DNA from: Glomus cerebriforme
Taxonomy: Eukaryota; Glomeromycota; Glomeromycetes; Glomerales; Glomeraceae
Assembly: GCA_003550305.1 (NCBI GenBank)
Contig: QKYT01000753.1
Location: 4,107 to 16,746, forward strand
DNA length: 12,640 bases
Reading direction: 5' to 3'
The notes under the pieces are model-generated. The model searched no databases, had not been told where the DNA came from, and saw only the letters and a program-made list of their open reading frames with translations. Shown piece by piece: positions 1 through 7,370 of the stretch (position 1 is its first letter; each line of letters opens with the position of its first letter). The translations under genes and the position numbers were made by a program.

Positions 1-224
1 AAAATTTTCAAACAGTCAAAAGAAATGCATTAGTAGTTTGTAACTTAATTTCATGTAATTCAAAAAGTAACTAATCAATTTAAAATAAATTTATACATTT
101 AAGTAACTCCAGTATTCTATTTTTAGATTTTTTTTATTTCAGGTGCCAATGAGTTTTAGATCATGTGATATCATAATTTTTATTTTTTTTTTCAGGTAAT
201 GCATTACTTTTGTGAGCTACTGTA
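1..224 (+). repeat. Dispersed repeat, family A, copy 1 (cut by window start)
   Basis: Nearly identical to 779-1004 in the same orientation, offset 778 bases. Nearly all differences are transitions. It contains TCATGTGA at 161-168 and ends near GTGAGCTACTGTA. No coding frame. Because the match begins at base 1, the true left edge is outside the window. Confidence 0.85.
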
Positions 225-778
225 CACAAGCACGTGAAATACCTGTGATAAATAGGGCGTGACAAATAATTTTTTTCACATGAAAAAATTCTAAGTTTTT
301 CAGATAAATAGTAATTTTGGAAACTGGCTATACGTCACACTGATAACAAGTATTTTATGATCATGTGACTAGATAGTGCTTTTTTTTGGAAAGAATGCTA
401 GAAAAGATCTGAATTTCATGCAAATCAGTTCAGTAGATCATGAGGAATTAAGGGATAAAGTTAATCATTTCTATATATAAATTGAAAATTATTGACATGA
501 AATTTGGCTTAGATTAATTCTTTTGATTAGGAGAATTTAAATTTATGAGTAATTTTATTATAAAAGCTCTTTTTAGCTTTATATGTAATAAAAATCATGT
601 TAATTTACTATGTTACTTAGTAATTTTGAGTATTTTTGCTTAAATAAGTCAATTAATAAATTACTAAAATTACTGATTTTTTAAAGTTTAAATAATAATT
701 TAAGCTATAAAATGCTTAGTTTGTTACTTAATTTATCATAAATTATATTGCCAATTTTTATAAAATTTTAATTTTTTT
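225..778. other. Unique DNA between the family A repeats
   Basis: Holds GCACGTGA (230-237) and TCATGTGA (361-368) motifs and a moderately complex stretch at 225-460, then AT-rich sequence. No ORF of note, and no transposon ends that I can define. Confidence 0.4.
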
Positions 779-1004
779 AAAAATTTCAAACAGTCAAAAG
801 AAATGCATCAGTAGTTTGTGACTTAATGTCATATAATTCAAAAAATAACTAATTAATTTAAAATAAATTTATACATTTAGGTAATTTCAGTATTTTATTT
901 TTAGATTTTTTTTTATTTCAAATGCCAATGAGCTTTAGATCATGTGATATCATAATTTTTATTTTTTCTTTTAGGTAATGCATTACTTTTGTGAGTTACT
1001 GTAT
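779..1004 (+). repeat. Dispersed repeat, family A, copy 2
   Basis: Direct copy of 1-224, starting within AAAATTTCAAACAGTC and ending near GAGTTACTGTA; beyond 1004 the two copies lose clear similarity. This copy is slightly more A/T-rich than copy 1 (for example AATGCC against GGTGCC). It could come from a 778-base tandem duplication or from two insertions. Confidence 0.85.
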
Positions 1005-1145
1005 AATATAAGTCATATAATATAATAGGTCATATGACAGGATGGTGATATATCATTATAATGATAAATTATTTTTTCATAAATATATAATAATAAAGTA
1101 AATTAAATTTAATTTTAGATTTTTTATAAGAATTTATTTGACAGT
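1005..1145. other. AT-rich spacer before the inverted-repeat block
   Basis: Low-complexity TA-rich sequence with GTCATATGAC-like palindromic strings near 1030-1040. Nothing else supported. Confidence 0.4.
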
Positions 1146-1161
1146 CACCAGAGGTTAATTT
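1146..1161 (+). repeat. Left arm of a perfect 16-bp inverted repeat
   Basis: CACCAGAGGTTAATTT, the exact reverse complement of 2411-2426. Short related motifs (AGAGATGAATTT, GGAATGAATTTT) follow in 1170-1290 and, inverted, at 2440-2500, so the block 1146-2500 has roughly mirrored edges, as an old inverted-end element would. Confidence 0.65.
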
Positions 1162-1536
1162 GCAAATAATTCACTAGAGATGAATTTAATAAAAATTTTA
1201 CTGAATGGTAAATTTTACCTTGATTTTTATAATAATAAATTTATATTTTATTTAAATTTTAAAAATAATTCATTAGGAATGAATTTTATCTATTTATATT
1301 AATTATTTTTGATTAGTATTTTTTATTTGGTTTGATTATTTTTTTCTTGTTTATCTTTTTTTCATATTTTTTTTTATTTCTTTCTTTTTATTATTTTATA
1401 AGTAATAGTAATATTATACTATTATTTTTTAATATCTTGTAAGTAATAGTAATTTGTAATAGTTGTATTTCTTTGATTTTTCTATATAGTGGTATTTTTT
1501 TATTTAACTCTTAATATTTTTAACTTTAGCTTTAAC

Positions 1537-2175
1537 AATTTCAAATTCTGATATTTCAAATTTTGACATGAACTTTAACTCTATAATTTCAAACTCTGAC
1601 ATTTCAAACTCTGATGTGAATTCTGATTCTATAATTTCAAACTTTAATATTTTAAATATAATTTCAAATTCTAACATTTCAAACTCTAATATAAACTATA
1701 ATTTCAAATCCTAACGTTTCAAATTCTAATACAATTATAATTTTAAATTCTGATATTTCAAACTCTAACATTTCAAATTTTAACATAAATTCTGATTTTT
1801 AATAATGTTAACCTCAATTCCAATATTTCAAACTCTAATGCAAACTCTGACTTTAATAATTTCAAATCCTGACATTTTAAATTCTAATGCTAACTCTGAC
1901 TTTTAATAATTTTTAAACCCTAATATTTTAAACTCTAATATGAACTCTAACTTTTAATAATTTCAAATTCTGATATTTCAAATTCAGATATGAACTTTAA
2001 CTTTTAATAATTTTAAATTCTGATATTCAAATTCTAACCAAGTTCTGACTTTAATAATTTAAATTCTAATGTTTCAAACTCTGACTGAATTCTAACTCTA
2101 AATAATTTCAAACTCTGACACTTAAATTTAAACTCTAATATTTTAAATTCTGATTATAATTTAAATTCTGATGTA
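1537..2175. repeat. Degenerate ~15-bp minisatellite, about 640 bp
   Basis: Dozens of variants of ATTTCAAATTCTGAT follow one another, with insertions that give a looser higher period near 48 bases early in the array. The 15-base unit equals five codons. A + strand frame of the first part reads as repeats of Ile-Ser-Asn-Ser-Asp and variants (about 1538-1712) before a stop, and a - strand frame reads Ser-Glu-Phe-Glu-Ile. Neither has a good start, and both break repeatedly later in the array, so it is not called as a gene. Units diverge mainly by C/T changes and small indels, indicating an old array. Confidence 0.85.
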
Positions 2176-2395
2176 ATAAGTGATATATTACTAATTAAAT
2201 ACAAGCTTTATTTTTTCCATCATTTTAATTACATTAATTGTTTTTATTGGTAGTTTAATAGATGGTTACTAATGCTGATATTTTTTACTTTTCTTTTTTT
2301 TTTTTTATTTGTAAATAATTATTTTTTTTTTTTATTTAAACCATATATTAAACAAAATAAAAAAAAGTAATAAATATAAAATTATGTAATAAAAA
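2176..2395. other. Poly-T/A spacer after the minisatellite
   Basis: Long T runs and TA-rich DNA, with nothing recognisable. Confidence 0.4.
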
Positions 2396-2410
2396 TCACA
2401 TGATGTGGTG

Positions 2411-2426
2411 AAATTAACCTCTGGTG
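2411..2426 (-). repeat. Right arm of a perfect 16-bp inverted repeat
   Basis: AAATTAACCTCTGGTG, the exact reverse complement of 1146-1161, 1.25 kb away. A TCACATGA motif (2396-2403) lies just inside this arm. Confidence 0.65.
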
Positions 2427-2934
2427 AATTATTTAAAAATTCATTCCCTGGTTAATTATTTTTTAAATTAACTTTTGGTAAAATTCATCTCTGATAAGTA
2501 TTAAAATCATTCTTTTTATAAAATGTTAAAGTTACTTTTATCTAGTTATTAATTACAGAAATCTGGCAAGAATTATAATCTAAACTTTATAAATTTGACC
2601 AATAATATACTATTATCTAATCAGTTTGTACTTAATAAAAACAATATTCTATTATAAATATAATTTTGAAAACTGTCTAAATATCCATTTTCAAAAGAAC
2701 AACCTATATGTTCTTTTAAAAACAATTTCTTTATTCCAGTGAATTATTTAATCATATTTTTAACTTTAGTTCTCTTTTATTTCTTTACAATTCTTTTTAT
2801 ACTTTAGAATAACTAAAATATTTTTAAACATTCTTCTGTTCTTATTTATTTAAATGGCATCTCTTGTATTTATACTGATTATATAATTTCAAATCTAATT
2901 TAGAATTTAATTATAAATATAGTTATTATAATTA
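2427..2934. other. AT-rich intergenic DNA upstream of the GCLM promoter
   Basis: Copies of the GAATTCATCTC/GGTTAATT-like short motifs occur to about 2500, then unstructured AT-rich sequence. No gene, RNA or element was supported here. Confidence 0.45.
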
Positions 2935-3310
2935 CTATCGCAGGTGCGCCACATGCTTTCATGCGGTACTGTGTAAATTTATAATGTCATTATGCAATTC
3001 GTGGTCTCGACGCTTGCTACGGCGAAATAATTACCCCGCACTGCCTTATCCACTCCGGGTTATTGGTTCATCGTTACAGGATTAGTAACATACAAACAAT
3101 GACTGCATAAAAATGTAATCTATTAATCACGCACAATCACTCGCTCTTTAGCAAGAAATTACTTAAAAACGTTAAAACTTATATTTATAAGACGATTTTT
3201 TTGCTTAATAATTTTTTATGCAGTCAATTATTAATTCATATGTCACACATGATTTTAAGAAAATTTTGCTAGAAAAGTGTGTTGTATCTTTATTGTTTTT
3301 CCAAACAAAA
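2935..3310 (+). promoter_or_regulatory. Promoter region of the GCLM gene
   Basis: About 200 bases (2939-3160) are clearly richer in G and C than the DNA on either side, with several CpGs. Visible candidate elements are an inverted CCAAT box (ATTGG, 3062-3066), a TTAGTAA heptamer at 3082-3088 matching the Yap1/Pap1 (AP-1-like) oxidative-stress element TTASTAA, and a TATA-like TATTTATA at 3182-3189, about 120 bases before the ATG at 3311. Fungal glutathione-synthesis genes are known to be controlled by AP-1-like factors, so the heptamer is plausible, but TTACTAA/TTAGTAA-like strings occur by chance in DNA this AT-rich. No transcription start was observed; the assignment rests on position and motif. 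Confidence 0.45.
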
Positions 3311-4665
3311 ATGGCAGAAAATAGCGAAGGGCAGTCTTCGAATGAGAATGGTACAATTAAAACATTTGACGCGGCCAAAGTTATCATATTTACAGGAAAT
3401 GTTATGAAACAAGCGAGTATCAATTCTTTTAACTGTACGAAGAATAATCAAGAAGTAAGTATTTTATTTTAAAGAAATTAATTTTACGGCGATATAAATT
3501 TTAAAAAAGCAAATAATTTTTTTTTATAGTTGGTTAATGCACTTTATGATACATTGAAAGCATATCTTTATACAAAACCTATGTGGACTTTTGATGAAGT
3601 TAATAGAATATTAGAAATACCTGATCCATTTTACTTTGATCAAAAATTAAAAGAAGATCGTAACGAATATGAAATAACAGGTAAAATAAAATACAACTTT
3701 CTGATACTCTTTTTTTCTATGAAAGAAAAAAAAGCTTTAAAAAAATTTTTTCCTTTATAAAATAGCAAAGTTATATTATTTACCATCGTCATCAACTTCA
3801 ATAATTGAACCATTTACACCACCACCACAATACATAACACAATCAATATATCATTTATTTAAAGTACTTGGTATCAATACAATAGATACATTTATCATTC
3901 ATTTTAATGGATTAACATTTGATAATTCTAATGAGGTCGATGGCTCTCCTTCCAATGATGATTTTACTAAAAGTGATTTTGATAATCTAATAAAAGTTTG
4001 GAAAGAATTAGAAAACATTTGCGTAAATAATAGAATTCACAAATTAGGTGTTAGTGAATTTACTAAAAATAGATTAGAAAGGTTTATAAAAGCTGTTGAG
4101 GTAAGATAATGAAATTTGAAATTTTGTTTTAATTAATGCACTTTTTGAATATTGAATTTGTTTAATAGATTTCCCCGAAGATCGATCAAATCAATAGTAA
4201 GGCAGATTGTGATCAAAAGGAGATTCTTGAATTTGCCAAAAAAAATGATATAGAATTGCTTACACACCGTGATCCAGCTGGTAATATATCGATTGATTCA
4301 AAGAAAAATTAATAAATCTTGAAAAGTCTTTTTAATTCAATTTCTTCTATTAAAAAAAATTAGTTATACTACCACCAAAAACTTTTCAAAAAATCATTGA
4401 AGAAACCAATACCAATAAAATCAGCTTAAATAATGGATTATTACCACGTTGGGTACTTAAATATTCTGTAATGTTCAAATGTAGAGGTGTTATAGCTAAT
4501 AAAGGGTAAGTATCATTAAGTGTGTATATATATATATGTATATATATATTTTGATTGAATTTTAATTTATATATTTTTTTTAGATATATTGTAATGGGAA
4601 GTACACCAAATTCAAGCTCGAATTTTATTTATAATATAGATCCCATATCTGAAAGAAATGGTTGA
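3311..4665 (+). CDS. GCLM: Glutamate-cysteine ligase modifier (regulatory) subunit, six exons, 321 aa
   Basis: Non-catalytic partner of glutamate-cysteine ligase, the cytosolic ATP-dependent enzyme that joins glutamate and cysteine in the rate-limiting step of glutathione synthesis; in the known family this subunit raises substrate affinity and eases feedback inhibition by glutathione. Exons, by reading splice sites and frame: 3311-3454, 3530-3680, 3766-4100, 4169-4280, 4364-4505, 4584-4665; all introns are GT-AG, 68-85 bp, and the sum is exactly 322 codons. Recognised from family landmarks: an N-terminal FTGNVMKQ block (animal form LQTGNLLNW), TAKLYYLPSSSTS, the central WKELENICVNNRIHKLGVSEF, FAKKNDIELLTHRDPA, and LPRWVLKYSV...RGVIANKGYI near the end. 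The fold is an aldo/keto-reductase barrel. It is about 45 residues longer than the animal protein, mostly through a Ser/Asp-rich loop in exon 3 and a polar tail. The ATG at 3311 (context aaaATGgc) is preferred over the in-frame ATG at 3218, which adds 31 residues with no family match and lies close to a TATA-like box. Confidence -1.
4524..4549. repeat. TA microsatellite inside GCLM intron 5
   Basis: A (TA)n tract with one G interruption fills the first half of the 78-bp intron 4506-4583. It is likely to vary in length between strains and offers a simple polymorphic marker. It does not disturb the splice sites. Confidence 0.75.
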
Positions 4666-4698
4666 CCGGATGATTAATATAATTTAATGGAGAAATGA

Positions 4699-4704
4699 AA
4701 TAAA
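4699..4704 (+). terminator. Candidate polyadenylation signal of GCLM
   Basis: A canonical AATAAA lies 34 bases after the GCLM stop codon, a normal place for a fungal 3' end signal. If it is used, the GCLM mRNA would end close to, or overlap, the stop codon of the small reverse-strand reading frame at 4711-4923. AATAAA is common by chance in DNA of this composition. Confidence 0.4.
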
Positions 4705-4710
4705 GTAAAT

Positions 4711-4923
4711 TTAATAGCAAAAAGTATTTATTTTATTAAGAACTGCTCTTAAATTGAATAAATGAATGATAAAGTCATTATTCTTTGAGCGATAAACAGT
4801 AACAAGAATAGCATTTCCCCAACATATTATATTTGACATTAATTGTCCTACCTTATCATTAATCATTTTTCGCAATTGGTTATTCTTTATACTAAATTTG
4901 TATTGTATCCCGAATTCCTGCAT
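4711..4923 (-). CDS. Possible small reverse-strand gene, 70 aa, unrecognised
   Basis: An open frame of 70 codons runs from ATG at 4923 to TAA at 4711-4713. It is only 45 bases beyond the GCLM stop codon, so the two would be tail-to-tail. The argument for coding is codon content: it uses CGA, CGC, GGG, GGA, TGC and GTT-type codons and has visibly more G+C than the flanking intergenic DNA, whereas chance frames here are mostly Phe, Lys, Ile and Asn. The predicted peptide starts MQEFGIQYKF, is basic in its first third, has a moderately hydrophobic centre (IICWGNAILVTVY) and no obvious signal peptide. A splice-acceptor-like AG ends at 4933 on this strand, so this could be the last exon of a longer gene. 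I recognise no family. Confidence 0.35.
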   Translation of the reverse strand: MQEFGIQYKFSIKNNQLRKMINDKVGQLMSNIICWGNAILVTVYRSKNNDFIIHLFNLRAVLNKINTFCY

Positions 4924-4950
4924 GTTATTCACCTGCTTATCATATTAAAC

Positions 4951-4979
4951 TTTCGGAGTTAAAATGGAGATTTCCGAAA
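4951..4979. promoter_or_regulatory. Inverted repeat TTTCGGA / TCCGAAA in the intergenic region
   Basis: Perfect 7-base arms (4951-4957 and 4973-4979) are separated by 15 bases, giving CGG and CCG triplets pointing toward each other. It lies between the 5' end of the small reverse frame (4923) and the membrane-protein gene (5259). Inverted CGG/CCG triplets are the usual binding form of fungal Zn2Cys6 factors, but the 17-base spacing is longer than in the well-known sites, so a regulatory role is only a guess. Confidence 0.25.
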
Positions 4980-5258
4980 ATGGCTGTTAGAAAATTACGA
5001 CAATTATACTAAGCCTTAAAAATTTAGTAAATTTAGTATAAGTATCCGTTTACTTATATTGGAAGTTCTTAATTAAAAAAAAAAACCTTATTTAGAATTC
5101 TTCATACTTATATAGTTAAACTTATATTTATTGTTACATTTATTGTTTGAATAAATAAATACAACCAAAATTCTCAAAAATTTTTAAGTTCTAATTTTTT
5201 TCTTTTTAATTAAATAAATAAAATAAATATCTATCTATCCTAAAAAATAAAATCAATC
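4980..5258 (+). promoter_or_regulatory. Upstream region of the membrane-protein gene
   Basis: AT-rich leader DNA with A and T runs and ATAA-type repeats just before the ATG at 5259 (context caatcATGgc). The stretch 5172-5258 is dominated by pyrimidine runs followed by A-rich DNA, as is common around fungal transcription starts. No convincing factor-binding site was seen apart from the inverted repeat at 4951-4979. Confidence 0.3.
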
Positions 5259-6622
5259 ATGGCATTAGGAAAAATTTATATAATTATTCCAATCTTATTT
5301 GGAATTGGTTTGATTTTATATGAACAAAAAAATTTGGAAGAATTTTTACCGGATTTTTTTGATCCAAAAGAAAGTTATTTTGGAATACCAGGAATCGATA
5401 ATATATTTAACCTTCAAATTTCTTTTTTCAGGTATATATATAATATAATATATATATATATCGAAGAAATATTAAATGAAATTGATAATAAAGAATACTA
5501 ATATAAATTTATAAATATTATTATTAGACAGTATTTAAATGATCCAACAAGTGTACTTTTAAATCATACATTATTTCCCTTAGCTATGGTTAATATTTTT
5601 ATAATTGCTATTGAAGGTTCAATTCCCGGCGTTAATGGATTAGTTACTTATTATGCTTTAGTAGCTGCTATCTCTGTGCTCGTTGCTATTTCTATAGCAG
5701 TTCCTTTAATTTGGTAAGTTTTATTATTATTATTTAACAAAATCCGAGAGATTATATAATACACTATATATTGAATTTATAGGATTCCCGCTTGGATTAT
5801 ATCAGAAAACCGTAAGGAAATTCTTCCAAACGTTACATTAAACCCTAAAAGAGTTGAACAAATATGTTTAGGAGTACTTTCAACGCTACCATTCCTGATT
5901 GGTATGACGATTTTTAAACAAGATAAATTAATTGTTTGGTCCGTTATTTCGTTTGTGGTAATATTGATATACTTATTCTATAAATTTCTGTATCAAATTA
6001 ATCATTATGAAACTAAGGGGGTTTTTTTTTATTTTCATTGGAAATAAATAGTTTTCATTTCCTTTCGCAGCTTTATTTTGGGTCTGGTACCCAAAAGGTG
6101 TTAATCCTAACACTGTAAATCAAAACGCATATGATTTGGCTAGTAAATTCTGTTTAATACTTTTTGGAATTTCAATATTTGAATGGTTCTTAGTCTTGGA
6201 ACATTGTAAGCATGATATTTTTATTTTTATTTAAAAAAAAAATTATACATTATCAATTAAATTTTTTTCTCTTTTTCAATTACTGTAAATTAGCAATCGA
6301 TAATAATTTTGAAGTTTTAATTGGTACAATAACACAAATAATTTCTGGTATAACATATCCTGCAACGGATTATATGATTGTAGACACATGGGGTTTAATT
6401 GCTGCTTCGGCTTATTGGGTATTTGTGGCCGAAAATGCAAAACTTAACAAAAAATTTTGGAAATTTATTGGTCAAAGTATGTTATGTGGTCCAGGTGGTG
6501 CTTTAGCATTATATAATTATCATAGATATAGTGAAATGATTGAAACTGACTCTAAGAATTCGACATCATCAAGTAGATTAAGATATACGAATGATAATGA
6601 AAGGCAGCCTTTAATATCTTAA
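5259..6622 (+). CDS. Polytopic membrane protein of unknown family, five exons, 338 aa
   Basis: Not recognised. My exon model is 5259-5431, 5528-5713, 5783-5957, 6052-6205, 6294-6622, with GT-AG introns of 96, 69, 94 and 88 bp, totalling 339 codons. Hydrophobic segments lie near residues 4-21, 72-88, 98-126, 147-163, 169-190, 208-227, 238-259, 262-275 and perhaps 287-303, so seven to nine membrane spans are likely. Hydrophilic landmarks are ENRKEILP near 128, WYPKGVNPN near 190 and a GPGGALALYNYH element near 295. The tail from about 310 is polar and Ser/Asn-rich and ends ERQPLIS. E332-x3-L336-I337 fits the acidic di-leucine motif [DE]xxxL[LI] that sends membrane proteins to vacuole or endosome, so a vacuolar membrane location is inferred. 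The third intron is the least certain part. Intron 1 is open for 23 codons, so its retention would give an 80-residue product. A transporter or enzyme role cannot be chosen from sequence alone. Confidence 0.8.
5433..5461. repeat. TA-rich tract at the start of intron 1 of the membrane-protein gene
   Basis: An imperfect (TA)n/(TAA)n tract directly follows the donor GTATAT at 5432. It resembles the TA tract in GCLM intron 5 and is probably length-variable. Confidence 0.6.
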
Positions 6623-6629
6623 ATAATGT

Positions 6630-6635
6630 ATTAAA
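6630..6635 (+). terminator. Candidate variant polyadenylation signal (ATTAAA)
   Basis: ATTAAA, the commonest variant of AATAAA, begins eight bases after the stop codon of the membrane-protein gene. No AATAAA is seen in the next 100 bases. Chance occurrence is likely enough that this remains tentative. Confidence 0.25.
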
Positions 6636-6684
6636 TAGCATTACTACAAATATTTTATATATATAATAATGAAATATTTTAAAT

Positions 6685-6704
6685 ATTTATTTATTTATTT
6701 ATTT
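6685..6704. repeat. ATTT tetranucleotide microsatellite
   Basis: Five perfect ATTT units lie in the 3' flank of the membrane-protein gene. Simple sequence, probably polymorphic. Confidence 0.7.
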
Positions 6705-6871
6705 AATTTTGAACCAATATACGACATTCTGATCAGACTGTGGAATTACTAAATTAAAAATAGATACAAATTCCATAATTCTTTTTTATGTATAAAATCA
6801 AGGCTTTTCCAAGTCGCTATAAATATAGCAAATCTCGTAACAAATTGTTGCGCTATTAGAAATAATAGAAG

Positions 6872-6943
6872 ATGGGAGGATATACACACTCTCTTTTCAT
6901 ATTTTTTTTAGCAGGTTGGATTTGGTTATTGCCTAAATTGTGA
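6872..6943 (+). CDS. Tiny candidate ORF with one hydrophobic segment, 23 aa
   Basis: The frame starts at ATG 6872 and ends TGA 6941-6943. It encodes a 23-residue peptide beginning MGGYTHSL with one hydrophobic stretch (LFIFFLAGWIWLL) and a Pro-Lys-Leu end. A TATAAATA box sits at 6818-6825, 47 bases before the ATG, inside the palindrome GCTATAAATATAGC (6816-6829). Single-span microproteins of this size exist in eukaryotic organelle complexes, but no family match is recognised. TATA-like boxes and short frames are common by chance here. A splice-acceptor-like TTTTTTTTAG at 6902-6911 also falls inside it, so the sequence might equally be an exon edge or non-coding DNA. Confidence 0.15.
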   Translation: MGGYTHSLFIFFLAGWIWLLPKL

Positions 6944-7148
6944 GAAACAAAAAATAGATGGTTAAATTAAAAAAAATGCTTATTTAAGATTATTTTTAAC
7001 ACTGCAAGAAACAATGTTTTATGCAAATGAAAATGAACGTAAAATAACTAGGTATTAACATTAGGTTATCTATATAATTAAAAATATTTGCGTGTAACCA
7101 TAATGTGTAAATAAACGCTTTAAAATTATGTAATGTAGTCACGTTATT

Positions 7149-7157
7149 CACGTAGAG
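7149..7157. repeat. Left target-site duplication of the Mutator-like MITE
   Basis: CACGTAGAG, identical to 7362-7370 on the other side of the element. The exact match suggests a fairly recent insertion. Confidence 0.85.
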
Positions 7158-7361
7158 GAATCATCTTAACACACCACCCTCGGAAATGTGTGATGTTTTA
7201 TATCACGCACCACGTGATTTCACATGCTTATATTTATCTCAGGGACTTAAAATTTTTTTAAAAAATATTTGTCACATACCTTCGGATGTTACCTGTGTTA
7301 CGATATGTTATATAGCCGATATGACACATATGCATCCGAGGGTGGTGTGGTAAGATGATCC
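7158..7361. mobile_element. 204-bp Mutator-like MITE with 26-bp terminal inverted repeats
   Basis: Ends 7158-7183 and 7336-7361 are inverted copies differing at two of 26 positions; shared blocks are ATCATCTTA and CACACCACCCTCGG. The element is flanked by identical 9-base duplications CACGTAGAG at 7149-7157 and 7362-7370. A 9-base duplication with long G-starting ends is the hallmark of Mutator-like (MULE) transposons. The 204-bp body has no coding capacity, so it is a non-autonomous element that needed a transposase in trans. Inside it is CACGTGAT (7211-7218), an octamer-like motif seen in other repeats of this window. The duplication could be read as 8 bases by moving one G, which would also fit hAT, so the superfamily is less sure than the element itself. 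Confidence 0.85.
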
Positions 7362-7370
7362 CACGTAGAG
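7362..7370. repeat. Right target-site duplication of the Mutator-like MITE
   Basis: CACGTAGAG, identical to 7149-7157. Confidence 0.85.

Larger units (their letters stand above)
6640..7148. other. Intergenic DNA after the membrane-protein gene
   Basis: About 500 bases with mixed composition and several CpGs around 6811-6860, then AT-rich DNA. Apart from the microsatellite and the tiny frame listed separately, no gene, RNA or mobile element is evident. Confidence 0.5.

Noticed and set aside
1..1004. Pair of LTRs of a retrotransposon
   Set aside because: The direct repeats lack TG...CA ends, the 550-base interior has no primer-binding site or gag/pol coding, and the left boundary is not visible.
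1537..2175. CRISPR-like array
   Set aside because: Units are 15 bases, contiguous and degenerate with no unique spacers; the DNA is eukaryotic. It is a minisatellite.
2939..3060. tRNA or other pol III gene in the G/C-richer patch before GCLM
   Set aside because: No A box plus B box pair and no cloverleaf could be drawn; the patch fits a promoter.
3218..3310. Upstream in-frame ATG extending GCLM by 31 residues
   Set aside because: The extension has no family similarity, and the ATG is only about 30 bases from the TATA-like box, probably at or before the transcription start. ATG 3311 has the better context.
3205..3423. 72-residue reverse-strand frame over GCLM exon 1
   Set aside because: It lies opposite the first GCLM exon, whose family match is clear; the reverse frame is a shadow with no recognisable features.
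6021..6051. 31-bp intron keeping one more membrane span in the 338-aa gene
   Set aside because: It keeps frame, but 31 bp is far below the 68-96 bp of all other introns here and the donor GTTTTT is poor. The 94-bp alternative is preferred; listed as an open question.
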